Positions 10,595-22,299 of a stretch of 64,000 bases of DNA are shown here, in pieces (within the stretch, counting starts at the first letter, position 1; every line of letters begins with the position of its first letter). Under the pieces are notes generated by a model. That model ran no database searches. It worked only from the letters and a program-made list of their open reading frames with translations, and was not told where the DNA came from. This DNA comes from Eupeodes corollae. Lineage: Eukaryota; Arthropoda; Insecta; Diptera; Syrphidae. The DNA lies in the NCBI RefSeq assembly GCF_945859685.1, contig NC_079147.1, positions 264,544,572 through 264,608,571 on the forward strand, given 5' to 3'. Both the position numbers and the translations under genes were made by a program.

Positions 10595-12230
10595 CTGTTA
10601 AGTTCACTGGGAACCCCTTAAGGGGCATAGGGCCTCTACTACGCTTACGCGCCATCGTGTACGGTTTCCACAGATGTGTTTCAGCTCCCTCCATCTCTTG
10701 CCTAGTGACGCTGATTCCGGCTCAACTGTCGTGCGCCATGTTCTTCTCGGTCGTCCAGCTCTTCTTCCTTCTTGTGTGAGCGGATTCCACTGCTTGACCT
10801 GCCACTTACGTCTTCGTATTATAGATTATATAGGTTCCTGACCTCTGCTTCTATGAAGGACCTCATTTGAAATACGGTTTGGCAAACAAATCCTTAGGAT
10901 GTTACGAAGACATCTATTTACGAGGGTTTGCAGCTTTTTTGTTGTGGCTGAAGTAACCTTAAAAGCTTTCCACTTTTGCCACCGGTTGCGAGAAAATATT
11001 TATTTGAGAGGATGATCGGGTTCCGAGACTGATCATTTTCGTTTTGCCGGAATTAATTTTCACCCCCACAACATCTGCTTGTTGTCATTTGATGGAGATC
11101 TAGGATCTATGAAAGAGGAAGCAAACATCATCCGCGTATTCTAAATAGGATGTCAAAGTCCATTGGATCCCTCCGTTACCTAAAAGAGCTGAGCGCAGTA
11201 CATCGCTTATCACCAACAAAAACAATATTGGCATCAGAATACAGCCTTGTTTGACTCCGCTTCGGATCAAAATCATCGGACAACCTACCATCGTGCAGAA
11301 CGTGACACTTGGATCTTTCATATGCTGCTTTAATAATAGCAATTAATTTTTCTGTAATGCGCAAAGCTAACCAGATATACTCCCTGTTAACGTTATCAAA
11401 GGCCTTCTCCAAGTCGATGAACAGCAGGTGAAGTGGTGATCGATATTTAACGCACTGTTCAATAATGATCCGCAGGGTGTTAATTTAATCAATACAGGAT
11501 GATCCAGCTCGGAATCCTGCTTGCTTGGCATCGAGTGTGACCTTAAGGTGTTCTCTGATGCGTTCCAATATAACTACTGTTTTGGCAACGGCTGGTAGAA
11601 CGCAAATTCCTCTCCTGTTTTCGCACTTTGTAAGATCTTCTTTTTTTGGGAGCTTGACGGTAATTCACATCTTCCACTCATGGGTGAAACTTTCGGTGGT
11701 CCAGGCTCCTTTTGCTGAGCAGATGAAGCAGTTCGCTTGATGACGTTGGCGCTGCTTGTAAAAGTTCAGCTGGAATTCCATGAAGCCCTACCGCTTTGTG
11801 TTTCTTAAGTGCTATAATTGCGGAAACGATCTCATCTTTATTGGGAGGTGCGTTGCGAATTCAGGAATTAGAGTCTTTAGGCGCTTTAGAAGGTATCGGC
11901 TGCACGTTGTTTGCAAACACTCGGTTTAAAACTGAGGAAAAGTGTTTTTTTTTTTCATCTTCTGACTTGCTCATCCACCGAACTTATCACAGCACCGTCC
12001 ACTTCTTTCACAAGGTGTTGCTTTGAGCTTTGTGTACCGGTCTTTGGTTCTGCTGTCGCACCTGTTTAAAGAATCTTTTGCTTCTTGCGACAATGCATTG
12101 CTGTAGTTACGCTTGTCGCGGCGCACACTGCGGTGAACCTCTCTCTATTTCATGCGATACGAGGTCTCCAGCTCGTTTCTTTCGTCTTCTTCGTTCTTTA
12201 ATTGAGTGACTTCGTTGTAAGTAATGTTAG
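10595..12230 (-). mobile_element. RTE-like LINE, antisense, degraded
   Basis: The minus strand from about 12200 reads a basic linker (SYRMK, VHRSVRRDKR), then the RT. EKAFDNVNREYIW at 11412-11370 is the first catalytic aspartate block. Then come KAAYERSKCHVLH, GVKQGCILMPILFLLVISDVL and LEYADDVCFL at about 11110-11130. The C-terminal tail reads GRPRRTWR, then WRELKHICGNRTRWR and ALCPLRG, ending near 10630; this tail is typical of RTE-type endonuclease/RT proteins. Several frameshifts separate these blocks. No endonuclease is visible, so the copy is 5'-truncated. Clade assignment is inferred. Confidence 0.82.
11100..11412 (-). pseudogene. RTE-like RT core in two overlapping frames
   Basis: Two overlapping open segments in different frames together carry the palm: EKAFDNVNREYIW in one, and GVKQGCILMPILFLLVI followed by LEYADDVCFL in the other. 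Both catalytic aspartate motifs are still readable, but a frameshift between 11176 and 11342 breaks the protein. MP replaces the usual SP in the QGC-x-LSP block. Confidence 0.75.
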
Positions 12231-13517
12231 CTTAAAGGTCATACAAATGAGTTTTTACGACTTTTATTAACACTTTTAAGCACGGGATTGGCAACAAATA
12301 TTCACGAAGCAATTTGACAGCACTCAGCATATTTTTAAAAACTTCGTTCGAAAAAAAATATTCCGAAACATTAGTACACAACATTAAATACAAAAAATTA
12401 ATTTACTCTTTATAAAATAAATATTTTGAATTTCGTTTAAATTATGCTACTTTTAATTAAAAAAACGACTCCTAAAAAAATATCAAAATTGTCATCAATT
12501 TTTCTATAATAAAAAAAAACTATCCCACCATTATTTAGAAAGAAAAAATACTTTGTAATGTATTCCCTTATTTTGTTTTTAAAGAAATCCTTTCCATAAG
12601 TAAACTAAAGAGCAGAGTTTCCAGAATGGGATTTCCTGACAAATTTCCCGGAATCAATTTGTAGGAACGTAGTTAAAATCCGTTTACAACTTATTTTATA
12701 TTGAAAAACTAAAACACTGACCGGTATCTATTCAGGAATTAGGACAAAGGAACATAATTTCCTTTTTGTTTTACCATAAGAATATCCTTTTACCCTACTT
12801 TATGGTAGACTAATAAGGCCTCATAACTAAATAAAAATGGTTGTCTGAAATAAATCGCTTCATAAATAATACATCAAGTGAGTAGTGACTGAAGAATGGT
12901 TTTTCCCATCCTTTCTACGTGCATTGTGTACTTAGTTCTACTTCTATTTTATTTTTTTATTGACATCAGTATTTACTTTGAGAATTTATTGATTTTCTTT
13001 TGTTTACAAAAAGCATTAAGCTCTAAGTGTAACAAATAAAATAAAATAAAATCAACATTGCTGACCATTAAGAAATTCTAAATGTTTGTATTTTATTTAT
13101 ATAATATGGGCGTTGGTTAGTGGCATAGGTTAGGCTTTTTTATTTTTGCAGAAAATTCTTTGAAATATAAAAATCGATTTTAGGGAGCAGAATTATTATT
13201 TAATTGGCCTTGGGCGGTCTTACATGCAAGTTTAGCTTAGCTTAATTGCATTGAAATAACCAAGAATGTTCGTTTGCACAAAAAAATAAAACCTTGTTGA
13301 AAAACCTAGTAACAAGAGAAGGATATATTAATAGCCCAGGAAAATATGACATTTACCGAAGAATTCGTTTTTTAACAGTTTTTTGTAAAGTTTCCTTCAA
13401 TTAAAAAAAAGTGTATTACCTGTCTAGGTAAACCACTTTCGTCTCTTCATTTTTGAAGCTATATTCCCAAAGCTCTGGAAATATTGCTTTATTTTTCCTG
13501 TCATAAAATATGAGCAA
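12231..13517. other. AT-rich spacer with an (AAAAT)n run
   Basis: No gene is seen. A short AAAAT-type microsatellite lies at 13034-13052. The rest is poly-A/T-rich unique-looking sequence. Confidence 0.5.
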
Positions 13518-14580
13518 TAAATAATGTTTCTGAACTACAGGCCCTTAGCCAAGCTTTCTTTAATTCCCAAGCTTTTCGAAAGTATTGTCTATGATTCTCT
13601 CTATTTTCATTGCAGATCTATTTTTTCTTTCCAAAAACATAGCTTCTTTAAGCACAGATCGACTACAACCAATCTTACTAAATTTGTGACAAAATTCTAA
13701 ACAAATCAGAGAAAGGGAATGAAGTGGACGTTATCACTTAAAACTTTAGTTAAACTTTAAATAAAATTAGTAACCAAATTATTTATTTAAAACTTAAAGC
13801 GCTTGATTTCCTACCTTTTTTTATTTCATGGCTCAGATCGATTTAGGGTTCTCAATTTCCGATCACATTTATGCAAAGTCAGGAGTCCCTCAAGGGTCCC
13901 TTGTTATTTGTCTTAACTATGAACGAAGTTATTAAAAATATGATTGATAAATCAACTGTCTCTATTTAGAAGAAAGTAACACATTTTATTTCTACTCCAT
14001 CTGATTCTATCTTACTTGGAGTAATAAAAAATAATCTTGACTCATTTCAGACTTTTTGCGACAAAAATTTCTTAGAACTCAATGTAGCTTAATGCAATAA
14101 CATTCACCCGAAAGAGATCACATCTTCCCTACCGAACTTACACAATGCACGATGTTACCATTAATGCTATCTGTTCTCTAGTCGACCTAAGAGTTATTGG
14201 CGACGCTCAGTTAAATGTTAGAATCCATTTCGATTGCATTATGAACAAGCTTCATTAAACTTTGGTCTAAGGATTTCTCGAACCTCTTTGTCACTTGATC
14301 CCTATACACCATCTTTGTTAGACCGCTACTAGCATACGTTAGTTAAGTCTGGTCTCCCCACCAGAACTCTTGCTCCCAAAGACTTGAATCTCTACAACAC
14401 AAATTCCTGCGATTCACATTCCGCGGTCTTCCTTGGGATGATAATCTATTTTACTATCTTATGAAGATCCTTTAAAATTTATTAATCTGCAAACCCTCCA
14501 AGAAGTCGCTGATATTTTATTTCTACACCAGCATGGACACTCACCATTTCTTCTAGAAATGATTCCTACTAAGATAATCC
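13518..14580 (+). mobile_element. Degraded LINE RT, sense strand
   Basis: Conceptual reading across frames gives NYRPLAKLSLIPKLFESIVYD at 13530-13590 (the SNYRPI block). It continues with TTTNLTKFVTK, SGVPQGS at about 13880, LLFVLTMNEVIKN, and, after lost YADD-equivalent residues, FCDKNFLELNV. Thumb-like VRPLLAYVS and FRGLPWDDN follow near 14310-14450. No open frame longer than about 60 codons survives, which suggests an old insertion. It belongs to the Jockey/CR1 supergroup by the NYRPI and GVPQGS wording; I cannot say which clade. Endonuclease and 3' end are not identified. Confidence 0.7.
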
Positions 14581-15071
14581 AAGGCACGTCAGGCAGGACA
14601 ATAATCAAATTTGAATTTACCCATATTCAGAAATGCATAAATTCTCAACATGCATAAATTGTGCACACATTTTGTATCTCAATATGCTTAAATCCAAATT
14701 TGATTAGTTAAATTTTGAACTCCGATGAAGGTTACTTTTATTTCAAAAAAGAAATTCTTGATCTAATTGGTTAAAAGGCTTTGTTTAAATACAATTGGTT
14801 AATATACAAATCTCCAAAATAAAATAAGAGTAAATATAAATGAGTTAAGCCTGTGAAATACAGTAACCTGTATAACACAAACCAGTGGGAATAAAAACAC
14901 GAAACTGGTATTTTTTGAATGGAATGATATTATTTTGTATATTGTTTTCAAAGGTCGTGTACAAAATTTCTCCACAGATATTTTATTTTGAATTTCAAAT
15001 TTTAAAATTGTTCAAATTTCGTCAGGTTAATGCAATAAAAAATGTTTGAACTGTTGAAATTAATTTTTAGG
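14581..15071. other. AT-rich spacer
   Basis: No supported feature; ordinary AT-rich sequence between the LINE remnant and the Helitron remnant. Confidence 0.5.
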
Positions 15072-15183
15072 GGGAAGGGATTTTTAAACCAACTCGGGAT
15101 AAGAGCACTAAATTAGCACGCAAAAAGAGCCCTAAATCACCCCATCATTAGAATTTCGAAATTCGATTGTAGTGTTTCCAGCT

Positions 15184-15680
15184 TTACGGACCTGCTAAAA
15201 TTGTTAGTTCAAGTAACCTATCATTCGTTTTCTCTGAAATTTGGGCGGGTTGCGGGTACACATTAGCTATTAATTCGTCTTGTCCAGTGACGCTAGTTGC
15301 AAATGTTGGTTCTATTAGTACTAAACCATCATTATTTAAAATATTTCCATTTCCTATATTTAAAAGAGTTCTTGAAAATTGTGCTGCATTATTATCACCA
15401 CCCAAATGTACGCGCATATTTCTGGTCAGTCTTAAAAGTTTGGCAGAAGCCCATAGAAACGACGATTTTACGCAAGCATTTATTTCATCACTTTATGTAC
15501 CTGTGCTAACAACTGGCAATGTTTACCGAAAATTACCAACGGACAGTATCACAACACCTCTCATCGGACGTTCGTCAGCTCCAAAATCTCTAAGTGTACG
15601 ATCCAGAGCTTCAGGCCTACCTTTATTTACCGTAGTCGATTCGTCCGACGGAATTAATGTCGTTTCTTTAAGCATTTAAG
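15184..15680 (-). pseudogene. Helitron helicase C-terminal part
   Basis: The 77-codon open segment 15184-15417 is preceded, in a different frame, by the rest of the helicase block up to 15680. Identifiable motifs are the degraded GNFR-x-TLPV near 15500-15520, DEINACVKSS and MRVHLGGDN. Order and spacing match Helitron helicases of insects. The in-frame stop in the NFR-x-T motif and the frameshift show that it is a pseudogene. Confidence 0.75.
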
Positions 15681-15824
15681 CTTTCTTTCGAGATACTACA
15701 AAATGGACGCTCTTGCCTTTCCAAATTTTAAGTCAATCTAAAAGTCGCGTGAGCGGTTTTTCCATTCAGTATAATAATTCTCTGTTAGTATTTGGGCCTA
15801 CCGACATTCGTCGTTGTACTTCGC

Positions 15825-16097
15825 TCACCGAATCAGCAGGAATCCACCCATTATTTGCAAAAAATTCGGTTCATCAGGGTTGTTTGGTAAAATCGATCGA
15901 GCTTTATGATAGCCTTGACCCTGAACTTTAAATGTAGGCAAAAAATCTTCATGTCTGATTTCAATAGCACCGAATGACTTCATTTGGAAAGCGGAATAAT
16001 TGTAAACATGAACCATATCAAGAAAATGTTTAGAATATCGATGAGAATGATTCAAAAGACTTTTTAATGGTTCCAGTGGATCAGCAATTTCTGCCAA
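15825..16097 (-). pseudogene. Helitron N-terminal helitron-like domain part
   Basis: 90 codons with EPLKSLLNHSHRYSKHFLD, YNYSAFQMKSFGA and FKVQGQGYHKARSILP followed by FLQIM. This is the segment known from animal Helitron proteins just before the Rep domain. It continues N-terminally without a stop into CCSGRK near 16125. The open segment ends before any HUH motif. Confidence 0.75.
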
Positions 16098-16399
16098 TAA
16101 AACTTTTCTTCCTGAACAGCAGAGACCTCGTAGTTCTTAAGGCTATTTGAATGCACGACAGAAATTGCACTTGGTATTCATATTTCCTATCGAAACGTGA
16201 GATCAGTGACTTTCAGATCAGAATTTATTTATGCCTTAAACCTGCTCCGTGATATCCTCTTTCATTTAAATTTTTTGCATGACTGTTGGATAAGAAGTTT
16301 CGATTAGATATTAAAGAAAATACTAAAGAAAAATCTAACGTATTCAAAAATTAAATATAACAATTTTGCAAATAATTTATATACGTTAAAAAACTTTCA

Positions 16400-16640
16400 A
16401 TGATTATACATGTTCTGTATCGTTCTCCAATTCCAAAGTATCTCTTGAGGAATTCTTTCATAATTGGACAAACTCCCAAAAAATGGAACACGTCTTTACG
16501 TTCTCTTCGAGGAGGATCTGCACGGTGAGGAATAAAGTTTAAGCTGAGTTCACCTCTGACTTAGAAGATTGTACTGATTTTTCGAATGGTGTGATCGGGC
16601 AAGACGTAGGTCTCAGACATTATCCACTCTTTCACCATTA
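16400..16640 (-). mobile_element. LINE C-terminal fragment (zinc-knuckle tail)
   Basis: The minus strand gives GELSLNFIPHRADPPRRERK, then DVFHFLGVCPIMKEF and YFGIGE. This pattern, an IPHR segment followed by FHF-x4-CPI, is the C-terminal zinc-binding tail of the LINE type whose sense copy ends near 24960 with SLNNIPHRE. No RT is attached. I infer a short scrap of that family or a relative. Confidence 0.5.
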
Positions 16641-17090
16641 TCATCACTATCAAATTAAGGCCTTTTTGAACTTATTACGGTTTTGCGATGGTTGCAGCAC
16701 AATATTCTTTTCAAACAACTTTTCATGACCAATTCACACTATTTCCGCTTTATGTCCTCGATAATTTAACATATTCTATTTTAAAAGTCTTGACTAAACA
16801 ATCATAGTTTCTATTCTTCACACCACTAACTTGTGTTTTAAGATCACATTTGTTCACAAGTTTTTTATTTATTGCTTTACAATGAAATTTAAAAAAATTT
16901 CAACATTTTTGTAGTGAATCTTAACAAGTTATTTGTTAGTAATGGCATAGTTTTTACTTTTCAAATGTCAAACAATGAACTTTAAGTGCATTTTAAACCA
17001 ACATTACTAAAGTTATGGCCTTGACATGCGTCGCTCGGTTCATCGGCAATACTTTCTTTTGAGGCAGTTACAGTTACAGACAAATAGCAC
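16641..17090. other. AT-rich spacer
   Basis: No supported gene or repeat. Confidence 0.5.
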
Positions 17091-18370
17091 AGTCAAAACT
17101 TTTTTTGTAACAGCAAAGTTTATTTCTTATTTAACAACTTTAACATTTATATTACTTTATAGAAAATTCAGATACGAATTTAAGATGATTAAGAAAAACT
17201 TCTGAGGATTAAATAAAATAAAAAAGAAATCTTGCTTGTGATGGCATTATTTCTGCTGAACTTAGAAATAACACACATATCTGATAAAAATAAAAGGTTT
17301 AGAAATTAAAACTTCTTTTTATACAGTCTTTCTAATAACCTAGTTAATACTTTGTAAACCGGCCACGATTTTTCGAAGTAGCTTGGCATCTTCTTGGTAA
17401 ACTCTCCACTAATTTCCTATATTTGCTCTGTGGAATAGAGTACCAAGCTGCCTGAATTCCGGTCCAAAGTTCTTCCGATTTTTTTATTTTTTTTTTGATC
17501 GATCTTATCTTTAACATCATTTCACAAGTTTTCAATTGGGTAAAGATCGGGACAAAACCTTAATATTTTCGTGGGTAAGCCAATCCTTGACCACCTTGGC
17601 TGCATGTTTCGGATCAGTGTCATGCATGAAAATCTAGTGGACTGGTATTGACTCGAACGCGAACGGTTCCACTGTGTTTTTTATTTTGTTAAGTTATGAA
17701 AACTTATCCATCCGTCCATCTATTTTTACCACTGGACCCACCCCATGCCAAGAAAAAGCACCCAGAGCATCACGCTTCCTCCACCATGTTTCACAATTTT
17801 TAAAGTGTATTTTCCTGACCTTCTGGGCGATGAAAAAACGGTTTTCCATTTGATCCGATGCGGTTACACTTTATCTCATCACTCCATAGCATTAAGGGTC
17901 TTAGTTCAGGTGGGTATTGGCAAATGCCAAACGAGCCTAAATATTTTGTTTGAAGGCAAATGGTTTTTTTCTGCTAACGCGTCCATATAATTTGGCATTG
18001 TTGAGCCGTCTTCTTACTAGTATATTTTCGACTGAGCGTGTATTACTGTGGATATATGATGCCTTTCTACACCAGAAACGCTTACTTGTATTTTTTCTTT
18101 CTTTACATTTCTTTGCAATTTTATCAGTCACCTCTGAAGTCACTAGATTATGATGGCCATAATCTAAACGCAATGCGCTTAAAGTGGTTACATTTAAATC
18201 ACTACTTTTTTGGTGCACTAAAATTAGTTTGTTTTTAAAATATTTAGCTCACTGACGGCGATTAAAATCACATGTCACTTTGACATGTGTCAAATGCGGG
18301 AACTCCCAACCTTAAACCATAAAATTAATAACCCTATACATTAAAAACTTTCGACATGTAAAACTACTCG
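17091..18370 (-). mobile_element. Tc1-like DNA transposon, antisense, decayed
   Basis: A Tc1/mariner superfamily element encoded on the minus strand, with the transposase spanning about 18240-17344. The ends are uncertain. GTCAAAACTTTTTTTGTA near 17092 and the complement of the segment near 18340-18357 (GTCGAAAGTTTTTAATGTA) are weakly inverted relative to each other and may be worn TIRs. No clear TA duplication could be fixed. Confidence 0.7.
17344..18238 (-). pseudogene. Tc1-like transposase, multiple frameshifts
   Basis: In order on the minus strand: an N-terminal HTH region with SVENILVRRRLNNAKLYGRV and SRKKPF (the RRL-x-E-x-GLYGR block of Tc1 transposases), CETWWRKRDALGAFSWHG (the VMVWG-like block), VVKIDGRMDK, then FMHDTDPKHAAKVVKDWL (the second catalytic D block, QDNDPKH in intact proteins). 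The end is AAWYSIPQSKYRKLVESLPRR with a final GRFTKY, a C-terminus diagnostic for Tc1-like enzymes. The SPDLNPIE block is mutated and carries a stop. The enzyme would cut and paste the element at TA sites; this copy cannot. Confidence 0.85.
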
Positions 18371-19669
18371 TATCTCAAATATTATTCGTCTATAATTTTC
18401 GTTTAAAAAATTGATTTCTTGAAGAAGGTTTTTCACCAGCAAAAATTTCACTTAAATGCACATTTTCCACTTCATTTCTCAAATCCATCATAATTTTTCT
18501 TTCTACTTAAATACTAACTAAGACCATTTATTTTCTTTTTATACTCCATTTATCTTAAACCAATAAATTAATGACAAGATTTATATCATACAATTACGAC
18601 TACTACTGTGTGTTTAAATTGAATTCATAAATAATTATTAATTTGATAAAGTGAAATGCTTTCCAACAACTTTCCTTCGGTTAGATCATACAACAACAAC
18701 AATAATACAAGACATTCCTCGTTCCACCACCACCGTGCCGCCGTTGAAGAAACTATTGTTAAACTATAAAATTTATATACAAAACATAGATCCATAGTCC
18801 ATACTCCGAGCACAGTGAGAACATAAATTCCAAGATTCCGACATAGTTTTCACTTCATTCTCAACTTTTTGTTGCTATAGTCTTGCTTTAAGTTAACTTA
18901 TAAAGAAGGTACTATATAGTATTACGAGGTATAGAAGACTGCAACTGAAAGACTGACTGCATTGATCCAATCACATTTAATGGGGTTGTTCGGTTGCATT
19001 CCATTGAAAGAGGTAAAGTATCTAAAGTTGTCCTCATCCTCATATAAAAATAGCACTCACCAAGTAAAGAAACGACAGAAACTAGAGCTGTAGAGTGACA
19101 ATAATGATGACTCTGTGCTGCTTTGGTCTTCTTCTAGGTTTTCCCATTGATGATGATGATGTTTGAGTTCCGCATTTGGTTGGAGTTAGTTAACGTTTTG
19201 GCAGAAGTTCAGGTTTGTTTTGTGTGTTAAACATAATCGAATCGAAATAGGAGGTTTTACAATTTTATTAGATTAGTTTCTTTTCATTCCTGAGATTCAA
19301 ATTAACTCCCAGAAGGAGTATTTAATTTGTATTTAAGTTTAAATTAATAGATTCTCTATTGTTCAGATTTAGAGGGGTTTAGAGTCTATGTTTCAAGATA
19401 TGTTGCTATAACTTTAGTTTCCTCCTTAAGGCGACTGCAGAAATGTAAACAGGACAGTTGGAATTACTAATAGGCCTGTTTAGCATTACAATTGCACTTA
19501 ATTGCTATTCAAATAATGTAATTTTAATTACTTGTAATTGTAATTCTAATTGAAAAATTATGCACTTCAATTACTGGAGAAAAACAATATGCAATTACAT
19601 TTCTGCTTAATGATTTCTTGAAAAAGTCATTATTACAGTTTTTTTTGCCTTTACCTTTGTTAACAACGA
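18371..19669. other. Non-coding stretch with short microsatellites
   Basis: No gene is recognised. CAACAACAACAA near 18690 and (GAT)n at 19149-19161 are present. 18900-19260 is less AT-rich than its surroundings and could hold host regulatory DNA. 19480-19600 is built from TAATTGTAATT-like words, similar to 46960-47090. Confidence 0.45.
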
Positions 19670-20033
19670 CTTACTTACTGGTGGCGCTAAATCCCGGGAC
19701 GTACCTGGGCCTCAACCAAAATGTGCCTCCAGCCAGCTTGATCCCGAGCTAGCTGTCTCCAGTTTCGCACGGCAAGTTGGTTAAGGTCGTCTCCCACTTA
19801 CGTGCACCACTTAATCCGCGGTCTTTATCTACTCCACCGTCCCTCGGGATTGAATTTGAAGACTTTCCGGGCTAGAGCTTTGATGTCCATCTAAATCATT
19901 GGACCTGTTATACATTTAACTAGGTCAGTGTCGCTGAAAAGACCCTATACTTTGTTGTTGTATCTTCTCATCCACTCTCCTTCTATGCAAACGGGACCAA
20001 AAATCGGCCGAAGATTTTTTTTCTCTAAGAATC

Positions 20034-20258
20034 CTAAGACTCCTCATCTTTCTTAGACAGGGTCCAGGCCTCGGCGCCATAAATGAGAACCGGGATAATG
20101 AGTGTCTTATAAATGGTGATTTTAGATGCTCGAGATAGGACTTTACTACTTAATTGCCTTCTGAGTCCATAGAAGCAGTGATTTGCAAGAGTTACTTTTC
20201 GTTTGATTTTAGAGCTATTAACTTTGTCTATAGCAGTGCCTAGATAGACAAAGTCCAT
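20034..20258 (-). pseudogene. RTE-like LINE RT thumb segment
   Basis: 74 codons: DFVYLGTAIDKVNSSKIKRK, ITL-like VTLANHCFYGLRRQLSSK, SRASKITIYKTLIIPVLIYG and AEAWTLSKKDE. This is the highly conserved segment after the palm in this LINE type, which normally continues into FERKILR. The same segment, partly deleted, occurs at 61595-61834. Preceding and following RT parts lie in other frames. Confidence 0.82.
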
Positions 20259-20410
20259 TGTGACGTTTGGTCAAAGACGTCGTTCTTCAATGTCCTTTTT
20301 TGATGGCAGCATATACTTGGTCTTGCCCTCTTTGACCACTAAACCCATATTTTCCGCTTCCACCGCAATGTTCAAAAACGCTCCATTGATCTCAAGCTTT
20401 GATCTTCAAA

Positions 20411-20670
20411 TTATGTCAATATCATCGCCGTATCCAAGTAAATGGATGGACCTTTGATTGTGTCTTTAGTATTGACGATTGACTTTTGCACAATTCTTTC
20501 CAGAGCAATGTCGAAGAAGTCGCATGACAGTGCATCGCCCTGTCTACCTTTTTTGACATCAAACGCATGCGCATCGTCAGATCTTTTCTGACCTTGATAG
20601 AGCAGCGTGCATTTTCTTTCGTCATTCTGCACAAACGGGCAATTTTGACGCAGATTCCAAAACTTGGCAC
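20411..20670 (-). pseudogene. RTE-like LINE RT palm segments in two frames
   Basis: Two overlapping open segments share the palm: IARLCRMTKENARCSIKVRK in one and KKGRQGDALSCDFFDIALERIV in the other. The catalytic aspartate pair follows at about 20415 as YGDDIDII. The frameshift inside VRKDL/KRSDD separates substrate-binding and catalytic parts. The copy at 61920-62234 keeps the same order. Confidence 0.75.
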
Positions 20671-21345
20671 TGCTCTGTAAAGCTCTTCCCTATAGTTTCT
20701 GTCATATGCGGTTTAAAAATCGATAAAAAGATTTGGGGTATTGATTTGTAGTTCCTTGGTTTTTTTTAAGATCTGCCGTAGTGTGAATATTTGGTCGATG
20801 GTGGACTTTCGGATTTTTGATGAACAGCTTCAGACGTTCACATAATACGTCAGAAAGGATCTTTTATACGATGGTAAGGAGACTGATGCTGTGTAGTTGG
20901 CGCAATTCAGAGGATCTTCTTTATTGTGTATTGGGCAAACTATTTTCAGATTCCACTCATCGGGTATGCTCTCTTACGACAATATTTTGCACATGAGTTG
21001 GTGCTTGGTCCCTACAGAGTCGTTGCCTGCTGCTTTGAATACTTCGGAAGCCATTCCAGCAGCTTTGAAACTTCAATTTTGATATAGCTATTCCTACTTT
21101 GTCGAGGTCGGGTAGGCGGAATTATTGTTCTGCGTTGTCTAGGGTGAGTGGTAATATCTCGCTTACACGGGAACTGAGAACTGGTATTTCCATATTTTTA
21201 GCATGGGCTGCGGATCAACTACGACATTCCCTGAGCGACTTTACAGACTTCGGTTTGTGGCTTGTAAACTTGGCAAGATTGTTTAAACTTTATGTAAAAT
21301 TTACTAACTTCTTCTTCATTTGTTAACTCGATCGTGCTTCCTTTT

Positions 21346-22299
21346 TTTCCATAAGAATGCTGCGAATTACTCATTTTTATTTAGTCATATCAATGTTTGC
21401 ATGGATAACTAGGTCAAGTACCATAAAACCTCTTTAGAGCCAAGAAGCATATTTATACAAGTTTCGAAGTTTATAGGTTAGGTACTAAATTTTCTACAAA
21501 AAAAAAGATTAATAAGTGTTCTTCCTGTTTGTGAAACTATTTTGGAGATAATCAGGGAAGACAAATGCGTTGAAATGTTTTTCGATTTTATTTATTTACA
21601 CCTCCTAAGCCTTACATTGCTGTCATAATGTCTGGCGTCAGCAACCTGACGTTCTTCATCCACATGATCGTGATTCGTGAAAAGAAAATTAAATCATTTT
21701 ATGATCTTTAGCCAGACGGTGTCATAATTCATAGAAGAAAAGGAAGAAAAACCAAAATCCACAACATCAGGGTGGTAAACATTAAGCTACACCCTTAAAC
21801 TAGTTTATATATAAATTCAAAACCATAACGAATCGAAAGTAACAGCAGGTCCAGGTATATACATTGTGATTGTGATGCGAGACTAAAGACCAAATATGGT
21901 ATTTCAAAAGATCTTTTAGGAGTACTTTTTTCTCAGTATTCTGTAGAAATTGAAAACGTAGGGCAAGTTGTGAGGTACTGAAAAAAGCAATGTTTTTGAA
22001 ACAACAAATACGCACGTTCAAATGCAATTATTCAAAACAGAAGGTAACAAAAAAAAACAACACGTGATTTGGAAATAATTTTTCGAACATACGAACATGT
22101 AGAAGTAGACACATTATTATGTAGGTTAGGGATAAGTAGAAGTTAAGTCTTTTACTTTCGTTTCAACTAAAACACGGTTTGCATGTTTATTAAGAAGAAT
22201 CTCAGTTTCGACAAACCCATAATTTCCATAAAACTATACAAGTTTCCTTTAGACATACAAATTAACAATATTGATCACATGAGTGTAATAAAATAGAAT
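21346..22299. other. Non-coding spacer
   Basis: No recognisable gene. The small open frame at 21800-22027 on the minus strand has no motif and no supporting splice or start context. Confidence 0.45.

Larger units (their letters stand above)
15072..16135 (-). mobile_element. Helitron (RepHel) remnant, antisense, internally deleted
   Basis: Read on the minus strand, 16125-15830 encodes CCSGRKVLLAEIADPLEPLK and FKVQGQGYHKARSILP, the conserved N-terminal part of animal Helitron proteins. 15680-15420 gives pieces of the Pif1-type helicase: a degraded GNFRxTLPV (GDFRQTLPV in intact proteins, here with a stop in place of Q) and DEINACVKSSFLW. 15417-15184 gives the C-terminal helicase part (NMRVHLGGDNNAAQFS, LLNIGNGN, ELIANVYP). 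The HUH replication initiator block and most helicase motifs between are missing, so a large internal deletion has joined the two ends. No 3' hairpin with CTRR end could be recognised with confidence. Confidence 0.8.
19670..21345 (-). mobile_element. RTE-like LINE, copy 1, with (AAGT)n tail
   Basis: An antisense LINE. The minus strand carries in order: KSTIDQIF-like remnants near 20810, an RT palm block read as FGICVKIARLCRMTKENARC and then GRQGDALSCDFFDIALERIV, LLGYGDDIDII near 20420 (YADD changed to YGDD), DFVYLGTAIDKVNSS, and LIIPVLIYGAEAWTLSKKDE at 20050-20110. The 3' end reads up to GGTGGCGCTA (plus strand, 19680-19689) and a short ACTTACTTAC tail. A second copy with the same 3' end lies at 61571-62240. 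The RTE assignment is inferred from motif wording and the simple-repeat tail. Frameshifts are frequent. Confidence 0.82.
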
